Part shown: positions 1-5,163 of the stretch, piece after piece | Layout: the number at the start of each line of letters is the position of its first letter | How positions within the stretch are numbered: position 1 is the first letter of the stretch | Assembly: GCA_937902865.1 (NCBI GenBank) | Contig: CALFNJ010000515.1 | Coordinates: forward strand, 1-7,513 | Direction: 5' to 3' | Source of the DNA: an uncultured Opitutaceae bacterium | Lineage (GTDB): Bacteria; Verrucomicrobiota; Verrucomicrobiia; Opitutales; Opitutaceae | DNA length: 7,513 bases | Position numbers and translations under genes: made by a program | Notes under the pieces: model-generated | Told to the model about the DNA's origin: nothing | The model's input: only the letters and a program-made list of their open reading frames with translations | Databases searched by the model: none

Positions 1-68
1 GCAATGACCTGTCAATACCCGGGCAACAATCTGGCGACGCGTGACGTTCATGGCGGAATGATTTTGTT

Positions 69-241
69 ATCTGGAACTCAGGAAATCAGGAACGAACGCG
101 ATCCATATGACGCGGAGTGTGTCCGGACGTTCTTTACGGAAGCCCGGGTTCCCGGTTGGCGACACGAACGGGCGTCTGTGAAGAAGTCCCCTACGTCGGA
201 GCATATGATTGGTTTCGTTCCTGATTTCCTGAGTTCCAGAT
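69..241. repeat. 173-bp imperfect palindrome with 28-bp perfect terminal arms
   Basis: The arms at 69-96 and 214-241 are exact reverse complements over 28 bases. Each arm is built of three 8-base units; in the right arm they read TTCCTGAT (218-225), TTCCTGAG (226-233) and TTCCAGAT (234-241). The symmetry continues inward in decayed form. CATATG occurs on both sides (near 107 and 202), and a GGACGTTCTTTACGGA-like stretch near 123-140 pairs imperfectly with the complement of the stretch near 168-188. The whole unit is therefore a foldback element rather than two isolated inverted repeats. It has no coding capacity of its own. The outer flanks show no obvious target-site duplication. It is probably a dispersed intergenic repeat, but only one copy is present here, so dispersal is inference. 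Confidence 0.85.
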
Positions 242-293
242 TGGCTATGCTTGAGCGTAGGCGTGAAGGCTTCGGTCTCAAGCGATGGCCAAT
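240..293. other. Hairpin-forming sequence next to the 173-bp palindrome
   Basis: ATTGGC at 240-245 pairs with GCCAAT at 288-293, and GCTTGAG at 249-255 pairs with CTCAAGC at 277-283, separated by small internal bulges. The loop contains a further short GAAGGCTTC dyad. A run of six T at 304-309 lies about ten bases past the stem. This could be a weak + strand terminator for a gene ending upstream of the window, a structured RNA leader, or part of the adjacent repeat. The stem-to-T distance is too long for a textbook intrinsic terminator, so the role is open. Confidence 0.35.
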
Positions 294-432
294 GTCAGCG
301 CGCATTTTTTCCAGCCGGCGCAGTTGCCAGATATTTGCCGGATGGATGATTGCACCGGCTCGGGTGTCTTTTAGACAGACGGGGCCGCACCCTCGGTGAG
401 GGGCGGATTCCCCACGCCGCGCGCCTCTCTTC

Positions 433-2697
433 ATGAAGTTGAAGTCGATCCATCTCTGCGCGCTCGTGTTGGTGCTGGTGGCGGAGTTCGCCTTTTTTGA
501 CGCGATGATCGTGCGCCGGCAGGCGTGGATCTATCCGCGCTGGTTCGACCAGGTGCAGTACCTCACCGAGGCCTATCGGGGTTATGAACGGGCGCAGGAC
601 GCCGGCATCGCAGCAGGCGTTCGTGAAACGCTGACGAACATCGCGCCGCAGGGAACGCTGCACGATTTTTGGGCGCTGGGGATTTTTCTTCTGTTCGGTC
701 CTTCGCGCGAAGGCGCGCTGGCGGTGAACCTGCTTGCTCTCGTCATTCTCCAGGCGGTGACGTTTTTCGCGGCGCGAAGGCTGGCGGATTCATGGCCGGC
801 GGCGTGGATCGGTCTCGCCTTCATGGCGGCGCTGCAGTGCGGGTGGGTGGGCGGCTCGGGTTCGATCGCCGACTTCCGACTGGATTGGATGGCGGCCTGC
901 GCGTACGGCGTGGCCCTTGGCGTGGCGATGGCGGGCGACGGCTTTCGCTCGGTGCGGAGAGCGGCGCTGTTTGGCGGAGCGGTGGGCCTCGTGCTGCTCA
1001 CCCGGCATCTCACCGCGGTTTATTTCGCGGCCGTCTATGTCCTTTTCCTGGGCGTGCTGCTGGTGCAATCCGACCGGCGGGCCCGGATCGGGCGCCGGGG
1101 GCGGTCCGGAGGGGGGGCGCGGGCGATCGCAGGGCCCAGCTTCTGGCACAATCGGGCGGCGATTTACGGTTACTACTGGGGCGGGCATGTCGCCGGACCC
1201 GAGCGTGCGCTGCGTGACCCGCATCTCGGACCCTGGGCTTCGATCGAGTGGCTCAGCTCGGAATTGCTGCTCGGGCAGGTGGGTTGGGCCGCGCTTGTCT
1301 TGATGGCGGGAGCGGCAGGGGCGTTGGCCGTCGGACGGCGCTTTTCCAGCGAGGCAGTCCCAGCCGCGGCGCCCTCCGGGTTGCGCGAGGCCTGGATCAC
1401 CGCCGGTATTTTTCTCGTGGCTCCCGCGGCGGTGCTGGCGGAGCACACGCTCAAGGCGGCGCAGCCGGTCAGCATCCTCGCGCCGACCGCGGCCTGGTTC
1501 GGGATCCTGGCCTGTGTTTGCCTCATGCGACGGACCAAACCGCGCGTGGCAGGCGGGGTGGCGGTGCTGGCGGGCGCCGGCGCGCTGCTGATCGTGATCA
1601 CCGGCGTGGCGCGCACTCGTCCGTCACCGGCGGAGGAGCGGGCGGCGGAAAGAATCGTGGCGCTGGCCGACTATGTTTACGACCGCGCCGAGGAATGCGG
1701 ACTCGAACGGCCTCGCCTCGCGGTCACGTGGATTCTGGATGGCGTCAACGGACCGACGTTCCGGGTGCTCGGCTACGAGCGGCACCAGCGCTGGCGGCAG
1801 ATCGACGAGACGTTGCCCACCGGGCTGTTCGAAGCCACCCGGGAAACGGTCTTCGCGCAGCTCGCGCAGAGCGATTTCGTCTGTCTGCTGACCGGCGCCA
1901 GCGCGGATGCCACGCCCTGGCCGTTCAACCGCCAGATGATCGCGCTGCAGCCGGCATTGCGCGAGTGGTGCGAAGCGAACTTGCGCCGCGTGGACACGCT
2001 CGAGCTGGAAGGCATGCCGACGACCCTCTACGAACGGCGATCTCTGCGAGCGGCGGAGGGCGCACCCGGGGTTGAACTGGCGAAGCTGCTGCAGCGGTCG
2101 CCCGATGAGGTCCACCATCTGCCGGCCCCGCCACCCGGGCCACCGCGATTTCCTCCGGCGGAGGAGGTGCTTTGGTCGGTCCAGGCGGAGTGCACTTATC
2201 CTTTGCAGGCGATCTACGGTCCGGTGCGCTACCAGGTCCGCGGCCTCCCGGACGGTCTCGCTTTCGATGAACGAAGGAGCCGCCTCGTCGGACGCTTTGC
2301 GCACGCCGGAACGTTTCCCGTCGAAGTGACCGCCCGCAACGCCGTGGGCACCGCCACGACCACGCTGCTCTTTCGGGTCGAGGCGGCGTCCGCCGTGGGA
2401 GAAATCCGCGCTCCATCCACGGCGGTGGTCGGCCGTCCGATCGCGATCGATTACCGCGCCTTCGACGCGGCGGCTGAGCTCAACCTGATCGACGTGGTGG
2501 ACGCCACCACGGGCCAGCCCCTCGGCCGGCTGGAGGCGGGCGAAGACGAACACCAGCGCTGGAGCGGACGCTACGAAACGACGTTCACCCAGCCAGGCCG
2601 ACACACCGTGCTGTTTCGGATCACGCGCTTCAGCCCGAAGGAAAAAATCCCGTACACGTTTTTCGACCGATCTTGCGAGATCGACGTGGCGAACTGA
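433..2697 (+). CDS. GT-C-like polytopic membrane protein with C-terminal Ig-like domains
   Basis: This 754-residue protein has roughly ten hydrophobic segments in residues 5-395, followed by a soluble half. The first extracytoplasmic loop carries RWFDQVQYL (Asp39), the place where GT-C glycosyltransferases (PMT/ArnT type) carry their catalytic acidic residue. HDFWALGIFLLFG (78-89) and SFWHNRAAIYGYYWGGHV (236-253) also resemble that superfamily. It may therefore transfer sugar from a polyprenyl-phosphate donor outside the membrane; acceptor and sugar are unknown. Residues about 400-560 form an unassigned soluble domain. A proline-rich linker follows near 565-575. Residues 597-653 (GLPDGLAFDE, then GTFPVEVTARNAVGTA) match the He_PIG putative Ig pattern, and 655-754 look like another beta-sandwich. 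Residues 214-233 are Arg/Gly-rich where a helix would be expected. The ATG at 433 is chosen because a signal-anchor-like helix follows directly; no Shine-Dalgarno sequence precedes it. The membrane fold call is fairly firm, the enzymatic role is inferred. Confidence 0.85.
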   Translation: MKLKSIHLCALVLVLVAEFAFFDAMIVRRQAWIYPRWFDQVQYLTEAYRGYERAQDAGIAAGVRETLTNIAPQGTLHDFWALGIFLLFGPSREGALAVNLLALVILQAVTFFAARRLADSWPAAWIGLAFMAALQCGWVGGSGSIADFRLDWMAACAYGVALGVAMAGDGFRSVRRAALFGGAVGLVLLTRHLTAVYFAAVYVLFLGVLLVQSDRRARIGRRGRSGGGARAIAGPSFWHNRAAIYGYYWGGHVAGPERALRDPHLGPWASIEWLSSELLLGQVGWAALVLMAGAAGALAVGRRFSSEAVPAAAPSGLREAWITAGIFLVAPAAVLAEHTLKAAQPVSILAPTAAWFGILACVCLMRRTKPRVAGGVAVLAGAGALLIVITGVARTRPSPAEERAAERIVALADYVYDRAEECGLERPRLAVTWILDGVNGPTFRVLGYERHQRWRQIDETLPTGLFEATRETVFAQLAQSDFVCLLTGASADATPWPFNRQMIALQPALREWCEANLRRVDTLELEGMPTTLYERRSLRAAEGAPGVELAKLLQRSPDEVHHLPAPPPGPPRFPPAEEVLWSVQAECTYPLQAIYGPVRYQVRGLPDGLAFDERRSRLVGRFAHAGTFPVEVTARNAVGTATTTLLFRVEAASAVGEIRAPSTAVVGRPIAIDYRAFDAAAELNLIDVVDATTGQPLGRLEAGEDEHQRWSGRYETTFTQPGRHTVLFRITRFSPKEKIPYTFFDRSCEIDVAN

Positions 2698-2722
2698 CGG
2701 AGGAGGCGGCCGACGGATCGGA

Positions 2723-2809
2723 GTTGGCCGCAAAAAGGCGCAGATGACGCAAAATTCGATCCACCGCGCGGATTGGATTTTGCGGTGTTGGTGCCTCTTT
2801 GCGGCCAAC
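2723..2809. repeat. 87-bp palindromic repeat, family A, copy 1
   Basis: GTTGGCCGCAAA at 2723-2734 is the exact reverse complement of 2798-2809, and the match continues to 17 bases with one mismatch. An inner pair, CGCAAAAT at 2748-2755 with ATTTTGCG at 2777-2784, adds eight more base pairs. The element starts 26 bases after the stop of the + strand gene and ends 87 bases before the stop of the convergent fsr-type gene, so transcripts from both sides could run into it. It is homologous to the element at 5033-5120. A bidirectional transcript-end or mRNA-stabilising role is possible from position, but no T-run follows the stem, so it is not a classical intrinsic terminator. Confidence 0.85.
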
Positions 2810-2895
2810 CCTCTGTCGTCTTCCGCCCTTGGAGCGGATCAGTCCTGCGCGGCTGCCTACCGGCAGAGCGAAACCCAAAAGGAAGCGTGCGAGAC

Positions 2896-4128
2896 TCAGT
2901 GCCCGCGATCCACCTCGAGGTCCGGCAGGAAGACCGTCAGCAGGCCGAGCAGCGGGAGGAAGCTGCAGAGATGGAAGACATGCGCGATGCTGGTGTGGTC
3001 GGCCAGCCAGCCGAGGAGCGCCGAGCCGATGCCGGCGATGCCGAAGGCGAAGCCGAAGAACAGGCCGGCGATGAGCCCCACTTTGCCGGGCACGAGCTCC
3101 TGGGCGTAGACCAGGATGGCGGAAAAGGCCGAGGCGAGGATCACACCGATGATAATGGTCAAGACCAGCGACCAGCCGGGGCCGGCGTAAGGCAGCAGCA
3201 GCGTGAACGGCGCGACGCCGAGGATGGAAATCCAGATCACGTACTTCCGGCCGTAGCGGTCGCCGAGCGGCCCGCCGAGGATCGTGCCGGCGGCGACGGC
3301 GAAGAGGAAGATGAACAGGTAGACTTGCGCCCGTTGCACCGAGAGACCGAATTTTCCGATCAGGTAGAACGTGTAGTAGCTCGTGAGGCTCGTGAGATAG
3401 ATGTACTTGGAGAAAATGAGGACGATCAGCACGGCGAGCGCGACCGCGACCCGGCCTCGGGTCAGCGTGGAATGACCGGCGGGGCGGGTGGACGCTGACG
3501 CTTTCCGGGGCTGGGCGAGGCTGCGGTGATACCAGCGACCGACGCGCCACAGGATGCCGATGCCCAGGAAGGCGAGGAGGGTGAACCAGAGCAAATGGGC
3601 CTGTCCCCGGGGCACCACGACCGCCGCGGCGAGCAGCGGCCCGAGCGAACTGCCGAGATTGCCGCCGACCTGGAACAGCGACTGGGCGAAACCGTGCTTG
3701 CCGCCAGAGGCCAGGCGGGCGAGGCGCGACGCCTCGGGATGGAAGATCGCGGAGCCAAGGCCCACCAGCGCCGACGAGAACAGCAGGAGATGAAAGGTGT
3801 TCGCCTGGGAAAGCAGGACGAGGCCGAGGAGGGTCAGCCCCATGCCGGTGGCGAGGGAGTAGGGCCGGGGACGGCGGTCGTTGAAGATGCCGACCAGCGG
3901 CTGCAGCAATGACGCGGTCACCTGGAAGGCGAACGTGATCATTCCGATCTGCGCGAAGCTGAGCCCGTAGGAAGTCTTCAGCAGCGGATAGAGTGCCGGA
4001 ATGAGCGACTGCAGCGTATCGTTGAGCAGATGGGAAAAGCTGAGCGCGAGCAGGATTCGCAGCAGGGCCGTCTGGGGCGTGACGGAAGACGAAGACGGTT
4101 CTCCTTGGGCGGTGACGGCACGATCCAT
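2896..4128 (-). CDS. fsr: Fosmidomycin-resistance-type MFS efflux transporter (Fsr)
   Basis: This 410-residue, 12-helix major facilitator closely resembles Escherichia coli Fsr (about 406 residues), which expels fosmidomycin by proton antiport. The Fsr landmarks are in order: FSHLLNDTLQS (His33, Asp37), the TM2-TM3 loop GIFNDRRPRP (80-89), FHPEASRLARLASGG (129-143), AQSLFQVGGNLGSSLGPLL (148-166), IFSKYIYLTSLTSYYTFYL (238-256), the motif-A repeat GGPLGDRYGRK (285-295), and ILASAFSAILVYAQELVPG (330-348). The cytoplasmic mid-loop (about 203-224) is Ser/Pro-rich and separates the two six-helix halves. The ATG at 4128 is preferred to an in-frame TTG at 4164, because the 12 extra residues are Arg/Ser-rich and absent from the family; AAGG sits five bases upstream of the ATG as a weak ribosome site. 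It is convergent with the gene ending at 2697 and preceded by a long repeat-rich gap, so it is probably monocistronic. The physiological substrate is unknown. Confidence 0.96.
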   Translation of the reverse strand: MDRAVTAQGEPSSSSVTPQTALLRILLALSFSHLLNDTLQSLIPALYPLLKTSYGLSFAQIGMITFAFQVTASLLQPLVGIFNDRRPRPYSLATGMGLTLLGLVLLSQANTFHLLLFSSALVGLGSAIFHPEASRLARLASGGKHGFAQSLFQVGGNLGSSLGPLLAAAVVVPRGQAHLLWFTLLAFLGIGILWRVGRWYHRSLAQPRKASASTRPAGHSTLTRGRVAVALAVLIVLIFSKYIYLTSLTSYYTFYLIGKFGLSVQRAQVYLFIFLFAVAAGTILGGPLGDRYGRKYVIWISILGVAPFTLLLPYAGPGWSLVLTIIIGVILASAFSAILVYAQELVPGKVGLIAGLFFGFAFGIAGIGSALLGWLADHTSIAHVFHLCSFLPLLGLLTVFLPDLEVDRGH

Positions 4129-4236
4129 GGAACCCTTGGTGAGGCGACGGGACGAGCCCCGCAATCCGTTTAGCGCCGCGGGCCGTCAGCAAGCCACGTT
4201 TCGGGGCAGAACAGCGGGCGAGTCGACAATTTGCTC

Positions 4237-4271
4237 GCGGATTGCGGAAGGCGGATTGCGGGTTGCGGAAT
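4237..4271. repeat. GCGGATTGCGG short direct repeat
   Basis: GCGGATTGCGG occurs exactly at 4237-4247 and 4251-4261, followed by a partial third unit, GTTGCGGAATG, at 4261-4271. The core octamer GATTGCGG gives it a short-period, degenerate tandem structure. On the other strand it translates as the low-complexity run FRNPQSAFRNP. I recall that text as a recurring spurious peptide in environmental genomes, which would mark a dispersed repeat; that recollection cannot be checked here. Confidence 0.65.
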
Positions 4272-4311
4272 GACCGGACCACCGGAGCGGCTCATTCGTG
4301 CGTCCGGATTC

Positions 4312-4399
4312 GTCGATAACGGGTCGTGTCCTAATTTGGCGGCAATCGAGCAAATGTCGATAACGGGTCGTGTCCTAATTTGGCGGCAATCGAGCAAAT
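4312..4399. repeat. Perfect 44-bp tandem duplication
   Basis: Bases 4312-4355 and 4356-4399 are identical over all 44 positions and directly adjacent. Each unit begins GTCGATAACGGGTCGTGTCC and ends GGCAATCGAGCAAAT. The unit contains one complete end (terminal repeat plus the presumed flanking target) of the foldback element described at 4321-4503. The absence of any difference points to a recent slippage or recombination event, or an assembly artefact. Confidence 0.95.
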
Positions 4400-4503
4400 C
4401 GTTCTCTTTCTTCTTTCTCCTTCTCTTTCGTTCCTCAAAGGCAGTGGAGAAAGAGAAACGAGAAAGATTCTTTTCGAGAATCGGCCAAATTAGGACACAA
4501 CCC
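4321..4503. mobile_element. MITE-like foldback element with terminal inverted repeats
   Basis: GGGTCGTGTCCTAATTTGGC occurs at 4321-4340 and again at 4365-4384 within the tandem duplication. Its reverse complement lies at 4484-4503 with a single mismatch. The interior is also palindromic, though decayed: a pyrimidine-rich stretch at 4400-4436 pairs imperfectly with a purine-rich stretch at 4446-4475 around a small AAAGGCAGT loop. The heptamer CGATAAC sits immediately outside both outer ends in direct orientation (4314-4320 and 4504-4510), as a target-site duplication would. There is no transposase gene, so it would be non-autonomous. The compact form, without the duplicated end, is 4365-4503 (139 bp). 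I cannot assign an IS family from the ends. A non-mobile palindromic repeat is the alternative. Confidence 0.6.
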
Positions 4504-4547
4504 CGATAACGCTCTACCTTAAAGAAAGAGAATCGACCTCTTCCGTC

Positions 4548-4624
4548 CTCGGATCGACTCCTGTGAAGAACTCCGATCCCCCGATCCGGTTTTTTTACAG
4601 GAGAAATACCGAGGCCGATCCGAG
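4548..4624. repeat. 77-bp nested palindrome with T-run
   Basis: CTCGGATCG at 4548-4556 pairs with CGATCCGAG at 4616-4624, and just inside it CTCCTGT at 4558-4564 pairs with ACAGGAG at 4597-4603. An alternative fold pairs CGGATCG (4550-4556) with CGATCCG (4582-4588), followed at once by G and seven T (4590-4596). That alternative has the shape of a + strand intrinsic terminator with a large loop, but no + strand gene lies upstream of it nearby. It is probably another intergenic palindrome of the same general kind as its neighbours, though of different sequence. Confidence 0.6.
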
Positions 4625-4747
4625 AAATTTGGCGGCCTGAAAGAGATCTGACCGGAAAGGGTAAGGGCATTGTCCCTAGTTAGTCCCTAACGTGCTGCGC
4701 GGCGGCTGAGCACGCCGCATGTTTGCTTAACCTGCACGAGCAACTGA

Positions 4748-4771
4748 AGAGCGAGCGGGACCCGCGCTTCT
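4748..4771 (-). terminator. Possible terminator hairpin of the small membrane-peptide gene
   Basis: Seven bases past the stop codon of the small gene, in its direction of transcription, GCGGG and CCCGC (4755-4765) form a tight stem. Three or four further pairs extend it across a two-base bulge. The stem is followed only by a short U-containing stretch (UCUUC), not a true U-run, so termination here is uncertain. Confidence 0.25.
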
Positions 4772-4778
4772 CGTCCAC

Positions 4779-4904
4779 TTACTTGCCGAACATTTTCGCG
4801 ATGAGGAAAATGATCACGGCGCCGCCAAGGCCGCCGCCGAAGACCAGGTACAGGATGGAATAGCCGACAGCGGCGAAAGCGGGAATCAGGAGGAGGGTGG
4901 GCAT
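4779..4904 (-). CDS. Small two-helix membrane peptide, function unknown
   Basis: From the ATG at 4904 this encodes 41 residues, nearly all hydrophobic. A first helix (PTLLLIPAFAAVGYSILYLV) is followed by a glycine turn (FGGGLGG) and a second helix (AVIIFLIAKM), with a short basic end (FGK). It therefore probably forms a helical hairpin in the inner membrane. I do not recognise a named family. Two upstream in-frame ATGs exist, at 4934 (51 residues) and 4976 (65 residues). I prefer 4904 because the extra residues are Pro/Arg-rich and polar and their third codon positions are less GC-biased than the core. However, only the 4934 start has purine-rich GAGG and CAGG motifs in front of it. It stands alone between a repeat region and a palindrome. 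Being short, it could be spurious, but the GC-rich third positions and coherent two-helix pattern favour a real gene. Confidence 0.6.
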   Translation of the reverse strand: MPTLLLIPAFAAVGYSILYLVFGGGLGGAVIIFLIAKMFGK

Positions 4905-4998
4905 GGGTATGAATGGGTTGATACTACCCGCCATGGTAGCCTGCCCTCGGGGCGGGTTCCGCGACGGCGGTGGCATGTCCCATGGGGTTTTCCCCTAA

Positions 4999-5016
4999 GG
5001 TGCGACGCGACGCACC
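4999..5016. promoter_or_regulatory. Dyad-symmetric site upstream of the small membrane-peptide gene
   Basis: GGTGCG at 4999-5004 pairs with CGCACC at 5011-5016 around six bases. Immediately beside it lies GGGGTTTTCCCC (4984-4995), a second four-base-pair dyad. Both lie within about 40 bases upstream of the longest possible start at 4976. They could be an operator, a leader hairpin or chance in GC-rich DNA; no promoter hexamers could be assigned around them. Confidence 0.25.
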
Positions 5017-5032
5017 AATCCATTGAAAGCCA

Positions 5033-5120
5033 TTGGCCGCAAAAAGGCGCAAACGACGTAAAAACGATCCGCCGGTGAGGGGCTCGTTTTTTTGCGTCGT
5101 TTGCGCCTTTTCGCGGCCAA
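5033..5120. repeat. 88-bp palindromic repeat, family A, copy 2
   Basis: The left arm (5033-5067, 35 bases) and the right arm (5084-5120, 37 bases) are reverse complements apart from two mismatches and a two-base length difference in an A/T run, so a single strand could fold into an almost perfect hairpin. The outer arm text TTGGCCGCAAAAAGGCGCA is shared with the copy at 2723-2809, which has the same length. The arms consist of repeating units of the kind GCCGCAAAAA, GGCGCAAAC, GACGYAAAAA. It begins 43 bases past the stop of the spermidine synthase-like gene and would fold in that gene's 3' untranslated RNA. A role in transcript ending or protection is possible but unproven. Confidence 0.92.
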
Positions 5121-5163
5121 CTTCAGTGGTCGAGCAGTCCGGGGCTACTCGAGCGGCGCGGGG

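Larger units (their letters stand above)
1..432. other. Gene-free leader region with palindromic repeats
   Basis: I see no convincing gene in the first 432 bases. A reading frame of about 130 codons can be opened on the + strand, and another on the - strand. Both run straight through the 173-bp palindrome at 69-241, and neither gives a recognisable or compositionally gene-like protein. The region holds that palindrome, a second hairpin at 240-293 with a run of six T at 304-309, and a GC-rich leader in front of the start codon at 433. A TTGACA hexamer lies on the - strand at 10-15, but its -10 partner would fall outside the window. No promoter for the gene at 433 could be assigned with confidence. 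Confidence 0.6.
4129..4778. other. 650-bp gene-free, repeat-rich region
   Basis: No credible gene lies between the fsr start and the small membrane-peptide gene. Open frames across 4170-4670 on both strands are translations of the repeats. In order, the region holds the fsr leader (4129-4236), a GCGGATTGCGG repeat (4237-4271), a perfect 44-bp tandem duplication (4312-4399), a MITE-like foldback element (4321-4503), a nested palindrome (4548-4624), a short GTCCCTA direct repeat (near 4672-4690), a CGTGCT/AGCACG dyad (4691-4714), and a GC-rich hairpin just past the small gene (4748-4771). The central part, near 4400-4475, is less GC-rich than the genes and has strong purine/pyrimidine strand asymmetry. 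This sets it apart as inserted or fast-evolving DNA. Confidence 0.7.

Noticed and set aside
9..68. Promoter-like TTGACA on the - strand at 10-15
   Set aside because: Its -10 partner would lie outside the window and nothing can be verified downstream.
4..399. Open frame of 131 codons on the + strand
   Set aside because: It runs through both arms of the 173-bp palindrome; the peptide is not recognisable, has no hydrophobic or motif structure, and an opposite-strand frame is equally open over the same symmetric DNA.
2773..3498. 241-codon open frame on the + strand opposite fsr
   Set aside because: Glu/Arg/Gln-rich antisense shadow without any recognisable feature.
4129..4164. TTG start for fsr at 4164
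   Set aside because: It adds 12 polar, Arg/Ser-rich residues not expected in Fsr; the ATG at 4128 gives a family-like length of 410.
2630..4282. 550-codon open frame on the - strand overlapping fsr
   Set aside because: Arg/Pro/Ala-rich shadow of the fsr gene in another frame, reading through the neighbouring repeats at both ends.
4312..4399. Possible CRISPR-like or iteron array
   Set aside because: Only two units and directly abutting, so there are no spacers; no cas or replication initiator gene is present.
4170..4670. Open frames on both strands across the repeat region
   Set aside because: They are translations of the tandem duplication, the foldback element and the GCGGATTGCGG repeat; the repeated peptide text comes from the DNA repeats and no domain is visible.
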